From contig JAKTTT010000016.1 of assembly GCA_030581615.1 (NCBI GenBank), positions 124,001 through 188,000 on the forward strand: 64,000 bases of DNA, written 5' to 3'. Positions 1 through 11,300 of the stretch are shown here, one piece after another. Positions within the stretch are counted from its first letter, which is position 1; each line of letters starts with the position of its first letter. The notes below the pieces were generated by a model, which saw only the letters and a program-made list of their open reading frames with translations, ran no database searches and was not told where the DNA came from. Source of the DNA: Alloascoidea africana (lineage: Eukaryota > Ascomycota > Alloascoideomycetes > Alloascoideales > Alloascoideaceae). The translations under genes and the position numbers were made by a program.

Positions 1-582
1 CCTTTTTCGAAAACAAGTTGTTAGATACAAATGATGGTGGTGATGCAGGTAAAAACAAAAACCAAGACTCACTTCATCTGGTATATCATCAGCAAACTGG
101 GATTTACCGGGCAGACAGCCAAACACCAGCCAGTCAAATATGTTATCGGTGTCATTTGCTTGAAGCAAAGCTTTGCTACTTATATCCCGAAGCTTGGAGC
201 TGCTCAAGCCATTTTTCTTCAAGACCAGTTGTTTGCCCGCCACTCTATTTGGTTTCATGTCTGATAGAAGCGCCTTGACGATCTTAATCCCATCCTGACA
301 TTCCTTTGAGACGCTCAAATTGTTATTATTCGACACATCGAAGATGGTGGCTAGCATTTTCGAAACCTCCTCTTTCTCAAGTGCAACTCTATAAATTGCG
401 CCGGGCAAGAAAGCAGTCTCCTCGGGCAGAGTCAGAATAGGGATGACCAAAGAGTCGATATCAACCGAGCGTGATATCTCATCTGGCTCCGAATTCAAAC
501 CGGAAGCTGCCTTCTCCGGCTCTGGTCCAGAGGAGGCACCCGAGGTAGACGATGAGGCAAATTTGGGCAAATACTTGAGCAT
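1..582 (-). CDS. Probable peroxisomal Lon-type protease, 5' end (partial)
   Basis: An exon reads from ATG 582-580 to base 73 (170 codons). It stops in phase 0 at a GTGAGT donor (72-67). The intron (2-72) has a TCTAAC branch-like site and ends in AG at 3-2, so the next exon would start at base 1 and leave the window. After a Ser/Glu-rich leader, the stretch IPILTLPEETAFLPGAIYRV resembles the first strand of the LON substrate-binding domain. The later FGCLPGK fits the domain's interior less exactly. From family knowledge, yeast and plant peroxisomal Lon proteases start this way, and a mitochondrial presequence is absent here. An alternative 5' exon is possible: ATG 722-720 to base 660, GTAAGC donor, acceptor at 575-574, joining in frame at codon TAT 573-571. 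The catalytic parts lie outside the window, so the identity is inference from the N-terminus. Confidence 0.5.
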   Translation of the reverse strand, partial: MLKYLPKFASSSTSGASSGPEPEKAASGLNSEPDEISRSVDIDSLVIPILTLPEETAFLPGAIYRVALEKEEVSKMLATIFDVSNNNNLSVSKECQDGIKIVKALLSDMKPNRVAGKQLVLKKNGLSSSKLRDISSKALLQANDTDNIFDWLVFGCLPGKSQFADDIPDEVSLGFCFYLHHHHHLYLTTCFRKR

Positions 583-897
583 TTGAGGAGGAAGAAGAGA
601 AAGCAAAGGTGAATGCCATAGATCCAAATTGTGGGGTTAGAGGGATGGAGGGGGCTTACCCGGTCCGGAATACGATCTGCGGCTGCCTGGGAAATGTCCG
701 CAAAAAAGAGAGAAAACAGCATCTCGTGCTGGATCAGATCTCGGTTCAAGTCTTAATTTAAAGTCATCCGAGACACCGACACGGAGAATCGAGCATACGA
801 ATTGCTGGATGGAATTCCTCGTACTGTTCAGTACCTCGTTCAAGATCTAAGCAAGGAATGTAGACTTTATCAATTGTAGAAATATATTCACCAGTTT

Positions 898-1344
898 CTA
901 TTTATGTACTTGTACCCCTATAAACAAGTTTTCATGTGCTTCTGCTTCTGTTTAAAGACGTTGTTGATGTGTGTAAATCATTTCAAAGTTGTACTGTGTA
1001 TGCCAACGTCTCTTATCCAACATGGCTGTTTAAATCGTTGGTGTATTGGAATCAGGCAATCATTATGGAATAGTTTGACATCATCATGCTATCATCATAT
1101 CCTTACCGTCATCCGAGGAATCGGAAGATGAATCAGAGAAAGCTGTTAAAGTAGGTGAGGATGAGTTTGAAAAAGGTACTCCAGTGTCCTGGGGAGCCTC
1201 TTTAACAACCTGGTCGCTTCCCACCAAGGTTTGGATGCTTGATGTTTCTTGCATATCCTCAGATTTGACCGGGACGGTTGCAACTTGATCTATATCACTT
1301 CCAATTGAAGAGTAGCAAGAAGAATGGACATAAAAGTGGCACAT
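898..1344 (-). CDS. Small acidic spliced protein, unknown function
   Basis: Exon 1 runs from ATG 1344-1342 to 1107 (79 codons plus one base) and ends at a GTAAGG donor. Exon 2 is 947-898, entered after an ACAG acceptor, and ends in TAG. The joined product is about 95 residues. It starts with a Cys/His/Ser-containing segment (MCHFYVHSSCYSS), continues through a Thr/Val/Glu region, and reaches a Ser/Asp tract (SDSSSDSSDD) that runs on after the splice as EAEAHENLFIGV. Without the splice the ORF ends four codons after the Asp tract, which makes the spliced form more convincing. I recognise no domain. It could be the last exons of a longer gene or a chance ORF. Confidence 0.38.
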
Positions 1345-2057
1345 TTTGATTGTTAGAGAAAATGTTATTTGTTTTTGGTAAAATATAGAATCTCTGGGAG
1401 ACTTGTAGGGTGTAAATCAAAAAGAGAGAATAGCAAGTCCTTTTATAAAAACTATTCGAACATTAGGTTTCTCGAGTTTGTCAACCAGTTGATTAGATTT
1501 GTGACCATTTTTTTTATTATTATTATTTTGGTTTTTGGAATGCTTAAAGATGGTATTTCTCATCAATCAATTGTGATTGTGGAGAAAATCGACAATAATT
1601 TTGGTTTCTTTTCTTCCAACGCTCACGATAAGTTCAAGTTTTTGTAAGAAATTGAGAGCTTGACCTAAAATTTGAAGGCTTAGTTTCTAGTTTCGTAAGT
1701 AACTCAAAGGAGCAACTTCTATCAGTTGTAGTAGCTCTTTGAAAAATCTTGTACTATAGATCCTGATAGTCCAAGCAAATTAACTTATTAGTCTATACTC
1801 CTTCAACGTTTTCACCGGTTAATAGAACTCCTTGATTGGCATGGCAATTCCAAAGTCAAGATTTTGGTATTCACGCTACTTACACAACTTCTCAAACTTA
1901 CAACACTAAATATTTTTGTAGATTTTACATCTAATCAGACGATATATCTCAATGTTTCCCTCCTAATTTTTTTTTCTCCCAATAATCTAAAATCAAATAT
2001 ACGTGAAAGAATGCGTATGAATGATGCTGTATGTTTCCAGACTTTCTAAACTTTTTT
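1345..2057. other. Intergenic, AT-rich, no gene seen
   Basis: About 700 bases between the small acidic gene and the 3' end of FMP40. Short ORFs such as 1369-1647 (+) are AT-rich, hydrophobic and show no motif. No tRNA, repeat or terminator structure was seen. Confidence 0.6.
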
Positions 2058-4010
2058 TTATGATGAACAACTACATTGGCTGCCTCTGTCAGTGACAGGG
2101 ACATCCCCAGTGAGTCTCTCCGCGTCTTTCTTTTCGATAAAACTCCACTCTTCAGCAAAAGGATCAAGACAAAGATTTAAAATAGTTTCCAGAAAAGCGG
2201 CATCTCCATTTTGAGAAACCCGTTGAATAACCTCATCAAGTACAAAGTTTTTCAAAACAAAATGAGGGTTCACCTTGTTCATTCTCTCTTTCCTTTCCCC
2301 GTCATTCGTGTATCCTTGTGATTGTAATAGAGGAATGTAATATTTGGAGATCCAGTTTGTAATGTCATCTGTTGCCTCTTCAAGCGTCACCATGGGGAAT
2401 TTCCCCCTATCCAGGGGGAAAAACACAGATGCGGATTCTTTAAGAGTGTTGGTTGGAACCGGCTCGCCATTTTGTTCAAATAGTTTTAGAGATCCAAGCC
2501 TTCGGAAAAACAGATTCAGATCAAGTTCACAGGATTCCAACGTTCTCAACAGTTCATCCACAATCTCCATAGAGTCAGGCTCCTCGTCATTAGGATCTTG
2601 CTCAAAGTCAATGCCCAACCGTTTCGCAAAGGTTTCGTTATAGGTGTTCAAAAATACCTTTTGGTATTGTTTCCCAGCAGATGCAATCACAGTTTCCGCC
2701 CGTTTGATGATGCCTTCAACTTGATCCTCTTTAATACCTTCCTCCACGAAATACTTATCATCAATCAGTTCTGGAGACGCACCAATTAGCTCTGCAAGGT
2801 TTTCGCCCAATCTTGTCAGATTCCACCATATCGCAGTGGGCGTGTTCCTATATGAATACCGTAAGGTCCCATCATCATGGTTTGGGGTAAAACTTTTGGA
2901 AAATGCATCCATAAAGGCAAACGGACCAAAATCCATGCTAAGTCCGTAGATCGAGGTGTTGTCTGTGTTTAAAACCCCATTGAGAAACCCATAAGACTGC
3001 CATAGTGCAGTTGTCTTTGCATTTCTAACCACAATTTCTCTATAAAGTCTTTCATATCTTGTTTTACCATCGGGCACAAGGTTATCTTGACCCCCAAACA
3101 CTTGATCAATACAGTAGTCTGCGAGTTGACGGATTCCAGTTCGGTCCCCTCGCCACCGGTACAAATCGAAAGTTCCTATTCTGATCCAGGTCTGGGCCAT
3201 TCGGGCCACTATTGCACATTGTTCCACCTGTTCCCTTCTCGCGAGCGTTTTGGGCAATGAGGTGATTGCAAGCGCTCTTGTGGAAGGGATTCCCAGTGCA
3301 TTAAGAGCTTGTTTGGAGTGTTAGAAATAATATTAAAAAGTTACCACGCTGCTTACCTTCTGATATCAAAAACTCTCGTATGCTGGATCTCAACACAGCT
3401 TTCCCATCTCTATCAGCATAATTTGTCAGCAAGAGCAGATGGGAGGGAAAAAAAGTTGGCAATGGCAAATAGGAACTTACGCAAATCTGGAGTAGGGTGT
3501 GAGACCGGCCCCTTTCAATTGGACCTCATATCTGACGCCGGTTTCGGGATTGGTACCTTCAAATAGACCGTTGACTCTTCCATCGCCAAGCTGGCCCGCG
3601 AAGGAGCCGAACTGCCACCCAGCATAGCACTGACTCCAAGGATGGATGCCGTTTGCTTCGTCTTCGATCACGCTATGGCCGCTCATGACGTCACGGAAGA
3701 AGGGCGATTGGACTTCTTGGGGGACCAAACCAAGATCACGGACGGCCCTTGGACTAGCAGCCAGGAACTGCCTCTCTTCGAAACCCACGGGGCGGACCCA
3801 TGTGAACGAGCCAGATTTAAGCGTTCTTGGCGTGTGAGTCAGTTCTTCTTTCAGCTTTGCCTCGGCTATAGTCGCGACTTGCGAGTCCGGTGGCATGAAG
3901 CTGGTGAAGGAGGAGGACTTGGGCAGAGCCCGCAGCGTCGTCAGGTTTCGGGCTCTCGCTGGGTTCGACATCGGATTCAACTTAGCTAGCCTTGTTCGTG
4001 AGAGTCTCAT
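2058..4010 (-). CDS. FMP40: Selenoprotein-O family protein (mitochondrial AMPylase)
   Basis: Three exons: 4010-3481, 3409-3357 and 3307-2058, with GTAAGT and GTAAGC donors and 71- and 49-nt introns. The product is about 610 aa. From family knowledge, SelO/Fmp40 is a pseudokinase-fold protein adenylyltransferase of mitochondria that AMPylates redox proteins. Visible landmarks are GWQFGSFAGQLGDGR near residue 130, KGAGLTPYSRF spanning junction 1, IREFLISEALNALGIP spanning junction 2, and RGDRTGIRQLADYC in exon 3. The C-terminus ends CSCSS, so cysteine sits at the antepenultimate position where animal SelO has selenocysteine. The first in-frame ATG (MRLSRTRLAKLNP) gives an Arg-rich, acid-free leader that fits a mitochondrial presequence. 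The same frame stays open further upstream but only through the divergent promoter. Confidence 0.92.
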
Positions 4011-4257
4011 GTGCAAGTACGAGGGCGGATAGGGGCGAGAGCAGGAGGCGGGCGGTCGAGCACAGCAGGGCCGATCAATACTCCAGAGTCGATATCCCAG
4101 TGGGTATTGGTCCCAGGGCACACACTCCAGCCGCCCGCGCTGGTTGGCGGCCGGAGGATGGTCCCTCCGCGCACGTGAGCTGCGCTGCACTTGCACCTGC
4201 GTCTGCAACTGCCTCCATATCCAACTTTTTTCCGTGCGGTTTAGGTCCGGGGTGAGA

Positions 4258-4310
4258 GCAGAGAGCTGAGAGCTGGGAGCTGGGAGCTGAGAGCCTCGAG
4301 GCTGGAGGCC
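4258..4310. repeat. Imperfect GAGAGCTG/GGAGCTG tandem repeat
   Basis: Several copies of a 7-base unit (GAGCTGG or GAGCTGA) stand in tandem in the divergent promoter between FMP40 and the glycine-rich gene. It is a small purine-biased minisatellite with no visible coding role. Confidence 0.5.
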
Positions 4311-4351
4311 CTCGAATCGCAACATGTGTCTGGAGTTTACGGCCACCGCGG

Positions 4352-4359
4352 TATAAAAG
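4352..4359 (+). promoter_or_regulatory. TATA box (TATAAAAG)
   Basis: A consensus TATAAAAG lies 79 bases upstream of ATG 4438, in the spacing used by TATA-dependent yeast promoters. It points toward the glycine-rich gene and suggests a strongly expressed or regulated transcript. Confidence 0.6.
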
Positions 4360-4437
4360 GCCCCGGGCCTGCCCTGTTTCCGGCCACCAGGTTCATCCCC
4401 AAGTCTTATCAGAACCAATTGACTCTCTACACTTACA

Positions 4438-4833
4438 ATGGGCTTCTTCTCCAAAATCTTTGGGAGAAACTCCGAGAAGAAGAAGAAAAAGAATGCTAGG
4501 CGCTACAACAGCGGCGCCGGCAGCGGCGGGCCCAGTGGAGGAACAACCCAGGCTCCAATAGCCGCTGATGCTGGCACCGGCTACAGCGGCGGCGGAGATA
4601 CTTCTGGCGGTTACGGCAACAATGCTGGCGGCCACAGCGGCGGCCACAGCGGTGGCCACGGCGGCGGTGGAGATACTTCTGGTGGTTACAGCAGCAATGC
4701 TGGAGGTTATAGCGGTGGCTACAGCGGTGGCTACAGCGGTGGCTACGGAGGAGGCGATAGCGGTGGTGGTGGCGGCGGCGGCGGCGGAGGTGATGGAGGT
4801 GGTGGTGGAGGAGGAGGAGGAGGAGGAGATTGA
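4438..4833 (+). CDS. Glycine-rich low-complexity protein
   Basis: A 131-aa ORF with a clear TATA box upstream. Residues 1-21 form a basic head (MGFFSKIFGRNSEKKKKK). The rest is about half glycine, built from irregular units such as GGHS, GGYS and GGDTSGGY, and ends in an almost pure Gly run with scattered Asp. Gly2 follows Met, which could allow myristoylation, but Phe3 and Lys6 fit that motif poorly. No family can be named: low-complexity Gly proteins of this kind occur as stress, wall or condensate proteins, and composition alone does not tell them apart. All other frames across the repeat are also open, so coding status rests on the TATA box, the start context and the non-repetitive basic head. 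Confidence 0.6.
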   Translation: MGFFSKIFGRNSEKKKKKNARRYNSGAGSGGPSGGTTQAPIAADAGTGYSGGGDTSGGYGNNAGGHSGGHSGGHGGGGDTSGGYSSNAGGYSGGYSGGYSGGYGGGDSGGGGGGGGGGDGGGGGGGGGGGD

Positions 4834-5192
4834 TCAATCAATCAAGCGCCTACCATGAACTGATTTAAGCGTTACCTTCTTGAATTGATCATCTATCGAA
4901 ACGACATATGCCTATTGCTTCTAATTGAAATGTTTAATTTTTATCTTAATGTTTATTTTTATCTCTATTCTTGTAAACCAATGCTCGCTCTGTTTGAAAT
5001 GAAAGTGTCAGCAAGGATAATCTAGATGACGCAAGCACCTTCGTAGCAAAATAACAAATACTCCATTAATAACTAAAAAACCTAAAAACTAAGAGTAAAA
5101 AAGTCTTGATTCTAAGATAAAACGAAACAACTTGGCCAAGCCATAGAAAGCGAAACCAACTATTTCGGACAAAAATGGCCTCAGATCTTGGC
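4834..5192. other. Convergent intergenic region
   Basis: 3' flanks of the glycine-rich gene (+) and COX6 (-). The sequence is AT-rich and holds no further ORF, RNA gene or repeat that I can support. Confidence 0.6.
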
Positions 5193-5855
5193 TCAAGCGG
5201 AGGATACACCACTTGGGAACATTTCTTCCTGTAGAGTTATACCCAGCTCTAGCCTGATGTTGTTGAGTTCATCGAGGTATTGTGAGTATTGGGACTCATT
5301 TTCAACCTTGTGTCTCAGACCCTCGAAAACACGCACTGCTGTGGGATAGTCATTCACACGACGGGCAGCCTCGAGTGCTTTTTCGAGAACTGAGGGCGCG
5401 GGGATAAGGTCATAGGAGAAACAGTTGTTCAATACACGCTATAAATGTAAATGTATATGTATATGGTTAGAAAGAGGATAAAGGATAACACGGGATTAGA
5501 ATCTCGCAGTAATAAAACACACCTGAACTTCATAAAGATCATAGGCTTCTTCAAATTCTTTCTCAAATCTGTCAGAAGAGCTTAACGTTAGAATTGTGTC
5601 TCACATGCGCACTGATCGGACAATACACAAAACAAAAATGATAGAGATAAATCAAACGCTGGAAGGGGCATACCTTGTGGTGAATTCCTCAAAGGATTCC
5701 TCGTGATCAACAGAGGCAGAGTAATTTCGGACAAGCATCTTTTTCACCGCTGGGGCCGCCGTTACTGCGGGAGTTGCATATCGAGAGATACGCAGAGCAG
5801 AGGCAGATCTGGGAGCAAGACGGACGGAGGCTCTCAAGGCAGACGCGAAAACCAT
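5193..5855 (-). CDS. COX6: Cytochrome c oxidase subunit VI
   Basis: Three exons: 5855-5674, 5568-5523 and 5438-5193. Introns are 105 and 84 nt with GTATGC and GTGTGT donors, and the product is 157 aa. Cox6 (mammalian Va) is a nuclear-encoded peripheral subunit on the matrix side of complex IV. Exon 1 encodes a presequence rich in Arg, Ala and Ser (MVFASALRASVRLAPRSAS). The mature part has FEEFTTRFEKEFEEAYD across junction 1, then RVLNNCFSYDLIPAP and RRVNDYPTAVRVFEGL, which are family signatures. Yeast Cox6 is 148 aa, so the length fits. The gene is transcribed away from SLT2, with 579 bp between the two starts. Confidence 0.97.
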
Positions 5856-6434
5856 GGCGGCGAGTATGTGTGAAGTTCAGATCAGAGGTTTAGACAAAGA
5901 AGAGAGCAGAGGAAAGTAAGAAAAATATATCCAGCGAAGTTGAGTGGCCAGATCCTGCTCCCGGCCGGAGGTGGAACGATAAAATGCTGGCTGCCGGCAC
6001 CCATGGCGTGGTTTCTTCCCGCGCGTATGTCAGGGTCCGGGAGTACATCCGGGCACGCCACGCCCATAACATCCGTGCCCGATGTTGTGCATGTTGATTT
6101 TGATGTTGATGTTGTGCGGCAGCGGTGTGTCTATTTGTGTCCAGCCAAAACGAGCACCGCTCACTTCACCCACTGCCCCTTCTTCTCGTCCCGTCCGGCC
6201 CTTGCTCACCGTCCATCCCTCTTGTGTCCGGCCATCGTTTCTGTTTTTTTGCAATCCTCCAGGACTCGCCGTGAGCTCATTCGCACTTTGCCACAGCGAT
6301 CTCCTTCCGTTCTCTCCGTCTAGGCATTTTTTTTACTATTATTTTCGCTGCCCCTTGGATCTGGACATTCTCCACTCCATATTCTTTTTTTAGCCCCAGC
6401 TTGACCTCTCCTACCTTTCGCCTTGAGCCACATA
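5856..6434. promoter_or_regulatory. Divergent COX6/SLT2 promoter region
   Basis: A 579-bp region between two outward-facing starts. It contains TTGATGTTGATGTTG-type short repeats near 6090-6115 and long pyrimidine tracts just before SLT2. No canonical TATA box was found. Confidence 0.5.
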
Positions 6435-8069
6435 ATGGACAGCCCAGAGAGACACACCTTTAGGTAACTAACTAGCCTCTTGACAGCATGCTCTAATTAC
6501 CCATTTTTGCTAATACCGATATATTTAGGGTGTATAACCAAGACTTTACAATTGACAAGCGCTTCAGCATCACGAAAGAACTGGGTCATGGTGCCTATGG
6601 AATAGTCTGTTCAGCAAAGTATACCGAGGCTCCCGATGGAGGTTCCGTCGCGATTAAAAAAGTTCTTTCTGTATTTTCCAAAAAAATCCTTTGTAAACGA
6701 GCATTGCGTGAATTGAAATTACTTCGTCATTTTAGAGGACACAAAAACATCACTTGTCTTTACGATTTGGACATTATTGACCCCAACAATTTTAACGAAC
6801 TCTACATTTATGAAGAACTAATGGAATGTGATCTCCATCAAATCATCCGATCCCAACAACCTTTGACAGATGCCCATTATCAAAGCTTCATATACCAGAT
6901 TCTTTGTGGCTTAAAATATATCCATTCTGCTGATGTGTTACATCGAGATTTGAAACCGGGGAATTTACTCGTGAATGCCGATTGTGAATTGAAAATTTGT
7001 GATTTTGGTCTGGCAAGAGGTTATTCAAACGATGCTGAGAAAAATGCAGGTTTCCTCACTGAATACGTTGCTACTCGATGGTACAGAGCTCCGGAAATCA
7101 TGCTGAGTTTCCAAAGTTACACCAAAGCCAGTATGTGACCTATATCTATTTTTATCCCCCTTTTTACTAACTTTTTTTTTTTTGGAAGTTGACATTTGGT
7201 CTGTGGGTTGCATTCTTGCAGAACTATTGGGTGGTAAACCAATATTTCGCGGGAAAGACTATGTCGATCAACTAAATCAAATTCTCCGCGTTTTGGGCAC
7301 CCCCTCGGAGCATGAGTTACAGAGGATCGGCTCGAAGCGAGCCCGTGATTACGTTCGAAGTTTACCATACATGCCCACAATTCCTCTTTATACTCTATAC
7401 TCAAATGCAAATTCGGAGGCTTTGCACTTACTTTCCCAAATGCTTGCGTTTGATCCTGCTCAACGAATCACGGTTGAAGAGGCACTTGAGCATCCATATT
7501 TGAAAATATGGCATGACCCGAATGATGAACCTGTTTGTAAACGCAAGTTTGATTTTGGCTTCGAGGCTGTTGAAGATATGGATGCAATGAGACAGATGAT
7601 TTTGGAAGAAGTGCAGAGTTTTAGAGCTCTGGTTCGAAGACCGATAGAAGAACAAGAACGAGAGTTTAGAGAAGAATTTGATCAATCTGCTAATAACGAG
7701 GACAATTCCCAAACATCTTCTATACCACAGCAGCAAAACCCTATGGATACAGATGCTACTGGTATGTTGCCAACCGACGGCATCGGTGCCGATAGTAGTG
7801 GCAGTGGAGGCGGCAGCGGCGGCGGCGGCGGCGGCGGCGGTGCTGGAGGAGGAGCTTCAGATATGATGAACTTCAGTCCAATCGACCAGCAACAATTGAA
7901 ACCAGGAAGCTCGATTGCGGGTTCCGAGTTTAGGATTCCTTCAGGTGATTACAAAAACCAAGATCTGCCGCCCAAGCCGCATGAAACTGTTTTCTCTGGA
8001 GAAATAGTTAATGATTTGGAGAGAGAGCTGGAGTATGGACTTGATGATCATTCTAGATTTGTACAGTAA
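6435..8069 (+). CDS. SLT2: Cell-wall-integrity MAP kinase
   Basis: Three exons: 6435-6463, 6529-7130 and 7189-8069, giving 503 aa. The second intron has a perfect TACTAAC branch at 7165-7171. This is the last kinase of the Pkc1-Bck1-Mkk1/2 cascade and acts on Rlm1 and Swi4/6. Visible features are the glycine loop GHGAYG (residues 29-34), catalytic Lys53, HRDLKPGN (148-155), DFG (168-170), and a TEY activation motif (187-189) followed by [13 protein letters not shown] rather than TGY separates it from Hog1. IDIWSVGC spans junction 2. The C-terminal tail has a Gly/Ser run (codons near 7797-7855), where S. cerevisiae Slt2 has a Gln tract. It is 503 aa against 484 in S. cerevisiae. Confidence 0.96.
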
Positions 8070-8346
8070 TGGAAAACTTGCCCTGATCTGCTCTGCTCTA
8101 CCCTGCCCCTCTCCTCCAGAGCAGTTTTGGGCCCAAAATGTGTCTCCTGTTTGTGGGGTTTTTTCTCTATATATGTCTCTCCATATAAACAAACTTTTAT
8201 ATAAATGTCGTACTTGCATGTGGATGAATGGGTGTACCACACAAACCCTTTTCCATTTTGTATGAGGTCACCACCAAAAATTCTTTTGCTTTTTGATATT
8301 GCTGAACAAAGACATTTTTATTTAGAAAATTCATCATAGCGATTAG

Positions 8347-11300
8347 CCATTATTCAAGCTGAGTTTACGAACAACAAACACAAGCGCCAGGCTTAACAAG
8401 GCTTTAGATAAGGGTAAAAGTGGTGGTGGGCATTCACGAAATTATTCCGAATCCGATCTCGAGTTCTCTATTGGTGCATCTTCCTCTGCTTCTTCTGCCT
8501 CGCCTGTAAGACGAGGTCATGGCCAAGGGCTGGTCCCGGCTAAAGACCGTTTGAAAAAAGGTTGTGTTACCACTGGCAGCCCCCTTTCACATTTGGGGTT
8601 ACCTCGTACTCCACTATTTGACGATGAGGATGAGGAGCAAGAAGAGGAAGAACTGGAGCATTCCAAGCTTGAAGTCGGAACTGGTAAATTTGGGGGTGGA
8701 GGTCACACGCGTTCAAGACACAAATTCCCCAGTGCGAATTGGACCATTTTCTCAACATTTGAGGAGAAAAATCAGAGTCCAAGACGACGGCAACATCAAC
8801 ATCATCGATCTCTAGGTGGGCCTATTTCAAGATGGACAAAACGGAAAGATGGTGGGGATGAGGACCTTGGGGCTCGTCTGCTTCCCGACGTGATGATCAC
8901 ACCTTCGGAAGATTTAGAAGCACATTACGAAGATCCCAAAAATTGGCAAGATGATTATTATTACAGTGGAGCAGGCGTAAGTGAAGCCTTTAAGTTTGGC
9001 TCTGGCTCTATTGCTGGTTCTGCAGGTCCCAGTCCTGGCTCCAGTCTAGGCTCAGGTTCAGGTTCAGGCTCAGGTGCACCATTTAATTGGAAATCAAGAC
9101 TAGGAGCAATACTGGACAAAAGGAATAGAAATAGACGACCCACCACTTTTAGCCGAATGATGAGATTTGGATGTTTGTTGTTGGGGATAGTCTGGGGTCT
9201 TGGAATACTTGCGTACTGTACAGTTATTCTGAAAAGTCAGAAACATGATTTTAGTCCTCTGGTATCTAACAATAGAGGACATGTAAGTATTTTGGGCCAT
9301 GATATAGTGACTCTTGAAGAGATACATTTGGGCACTTTTGATCCTATTTATCAAAATCTCAGATGGACCACTACTTATGGAACAGATGGTGATTTGGGCT
9401 ATTACATAAAGGCACCCGAGCTATTGGATGATGACGACAGTGGAATATTTCTGGAAAGACAAACAGATGATGTTGTTATTCCCATTCTTGAGCATTCTGA
9501 GTTCATTTATAAATCTCATATATACCATGTTGACCAGTTGATGCTAAACCACGATGGGAAGTGGGCACTGGTAGAAACGGATACAACACCCGTTTGGCGC
9601 TATTCCTCTTTCAAATACTACTGGGTTTTAAATGTTGAGACTGGGATCATCGAACCTCTTTATCAATCAACAGATGAAGATGATGAGAGTAAAAAAATTC
9701 ATTTGGCTATTTGGTCCCCAATCTCAAATAATGTTGCGTTTATCTACCAGAACAACGTTTACGTTCGGAAATTAGGCAGCGGCGTCAACAGTGCAGCAGA
9801 AAGCACAGTTCAAATGACATTTGATGGTGGGGAGAACATTTTCAACGGTCGGCCCGATTGGGTATACGAGGAAGAGATCTCTGGGTGTGATACTGCCATT
9901 TGGTGGTCACCCGATGGTAAACACCTCAGTTTTTTGAAAACTGATGATTCTCTTGTCCCCGATTTTGGAATATCGTATTTCACCCAAGATGGAGATAAAC
10001 AAGCACAAGAGGAGGAAAATGCAAGTGATGATGATGCAACAATGTATCCCAAAATGCGCAAGATAAAATATCCAAAAGCAGGATTCCCGAATCCAACCGT
10101 ATCTGTCTGGGTCATAGACGTTGATAAAAGTGAGGCCATGCAACTGCCAGATATCGATGATGATGATGAAGAGGAGGGGTCGATAATTACCAAAGTGTTA
10201 TGGGTAGGCAGTCAGAAACTGCTAGTTTGGAAAATTGACAGGACAAGTGATGTTTTAAAAGTGGTGTTAATGGACGTTATTGAAAAATCCAGCAAAGTTG
10301 TTAGAACTTTTGATTCTAAAAAGGAAGATGGAGGCTGGGTTGACATTTCAAACTCCCAGATTTATGTACCATCTGATCCAGGAAAGGATAGACATTATGA
10401 TGGATATATCGACACAATCGTGCATAATGGACATAACCATCTTGCCTATTTCACGCCCCTTGATAGTGCAAGCCCAACAACATTATTAACGAATGGGGAC
10501 TGGGAAGTCGTTGACGGTCCAGCAAGTTTTGATTCCCAGCGGAATCTGGTATATTATTTGAGCACGGAAAAATCGCCCACTGAAAGACATTTATACAGCG
10601 TTGATTTAAAAAATGGGGACAAAAAAGCAATTACAAATGTGAGTGAAGAAGGATGGTATTCTGCATCTTTTTCTAACAAGGGGAGATTTGTGCTTCTCAA
10701 TTATGAAGGCCCTGGAATACCAACTCAGCGAGTATTGGATTTACATTCGAATGGTGCTGCTGCTCCAACGGGCAAAATCATTGAAGATAATCCGCAAGTT
10801 GCGAAAAGAATTGCCAAATTCAAGTTACCAACGAAAACGATAGGTACAGTGGAGACTGCAAAGAAAGGTGTATTTGGTAACTACGTTGAGATAAAACCAC
10901 ATGATTTCAATGCATCTCACAGGTATCCTGTTTTGTTCCATGTGTATGGTGGACCAGGAAGTCAGTTAGTTCAAAAAGGATTTAGAATTTCATATTCCTA
11001 TGCACTGGCATCTATGCTCAATGTGATTGTTGTCACTGTTGACGGTCGAGGAACTGGATTTCGGGGTCGTCGGTTTAGAAATGTGGTCAGGGACAGGCTT
11101 GGCGAATACGAAGCACAAGATCAAATTGCGGCTGCAAAGCATTGGGCATCTTTACCATACGTTGATGGAAACAAGGTTGCAATCTGGGGGTGGAGTTTTG
11201 GGGGTTATTTGACTTTGAAAACACTGGAAATGGACAAGGGCAAGACATTCCAACATGGAGTTGCAGTGGCTCCAGTTACGGATTGGCGGTTTTACGATTC

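Noticed and set aside
1369-1647. 92-codon hydrophobic plus-strand ORF
   Set aside because: AT-rich composition and Phe/Ile-rich text are expected from random AT-rich DNA, and no start context or motif supports it.
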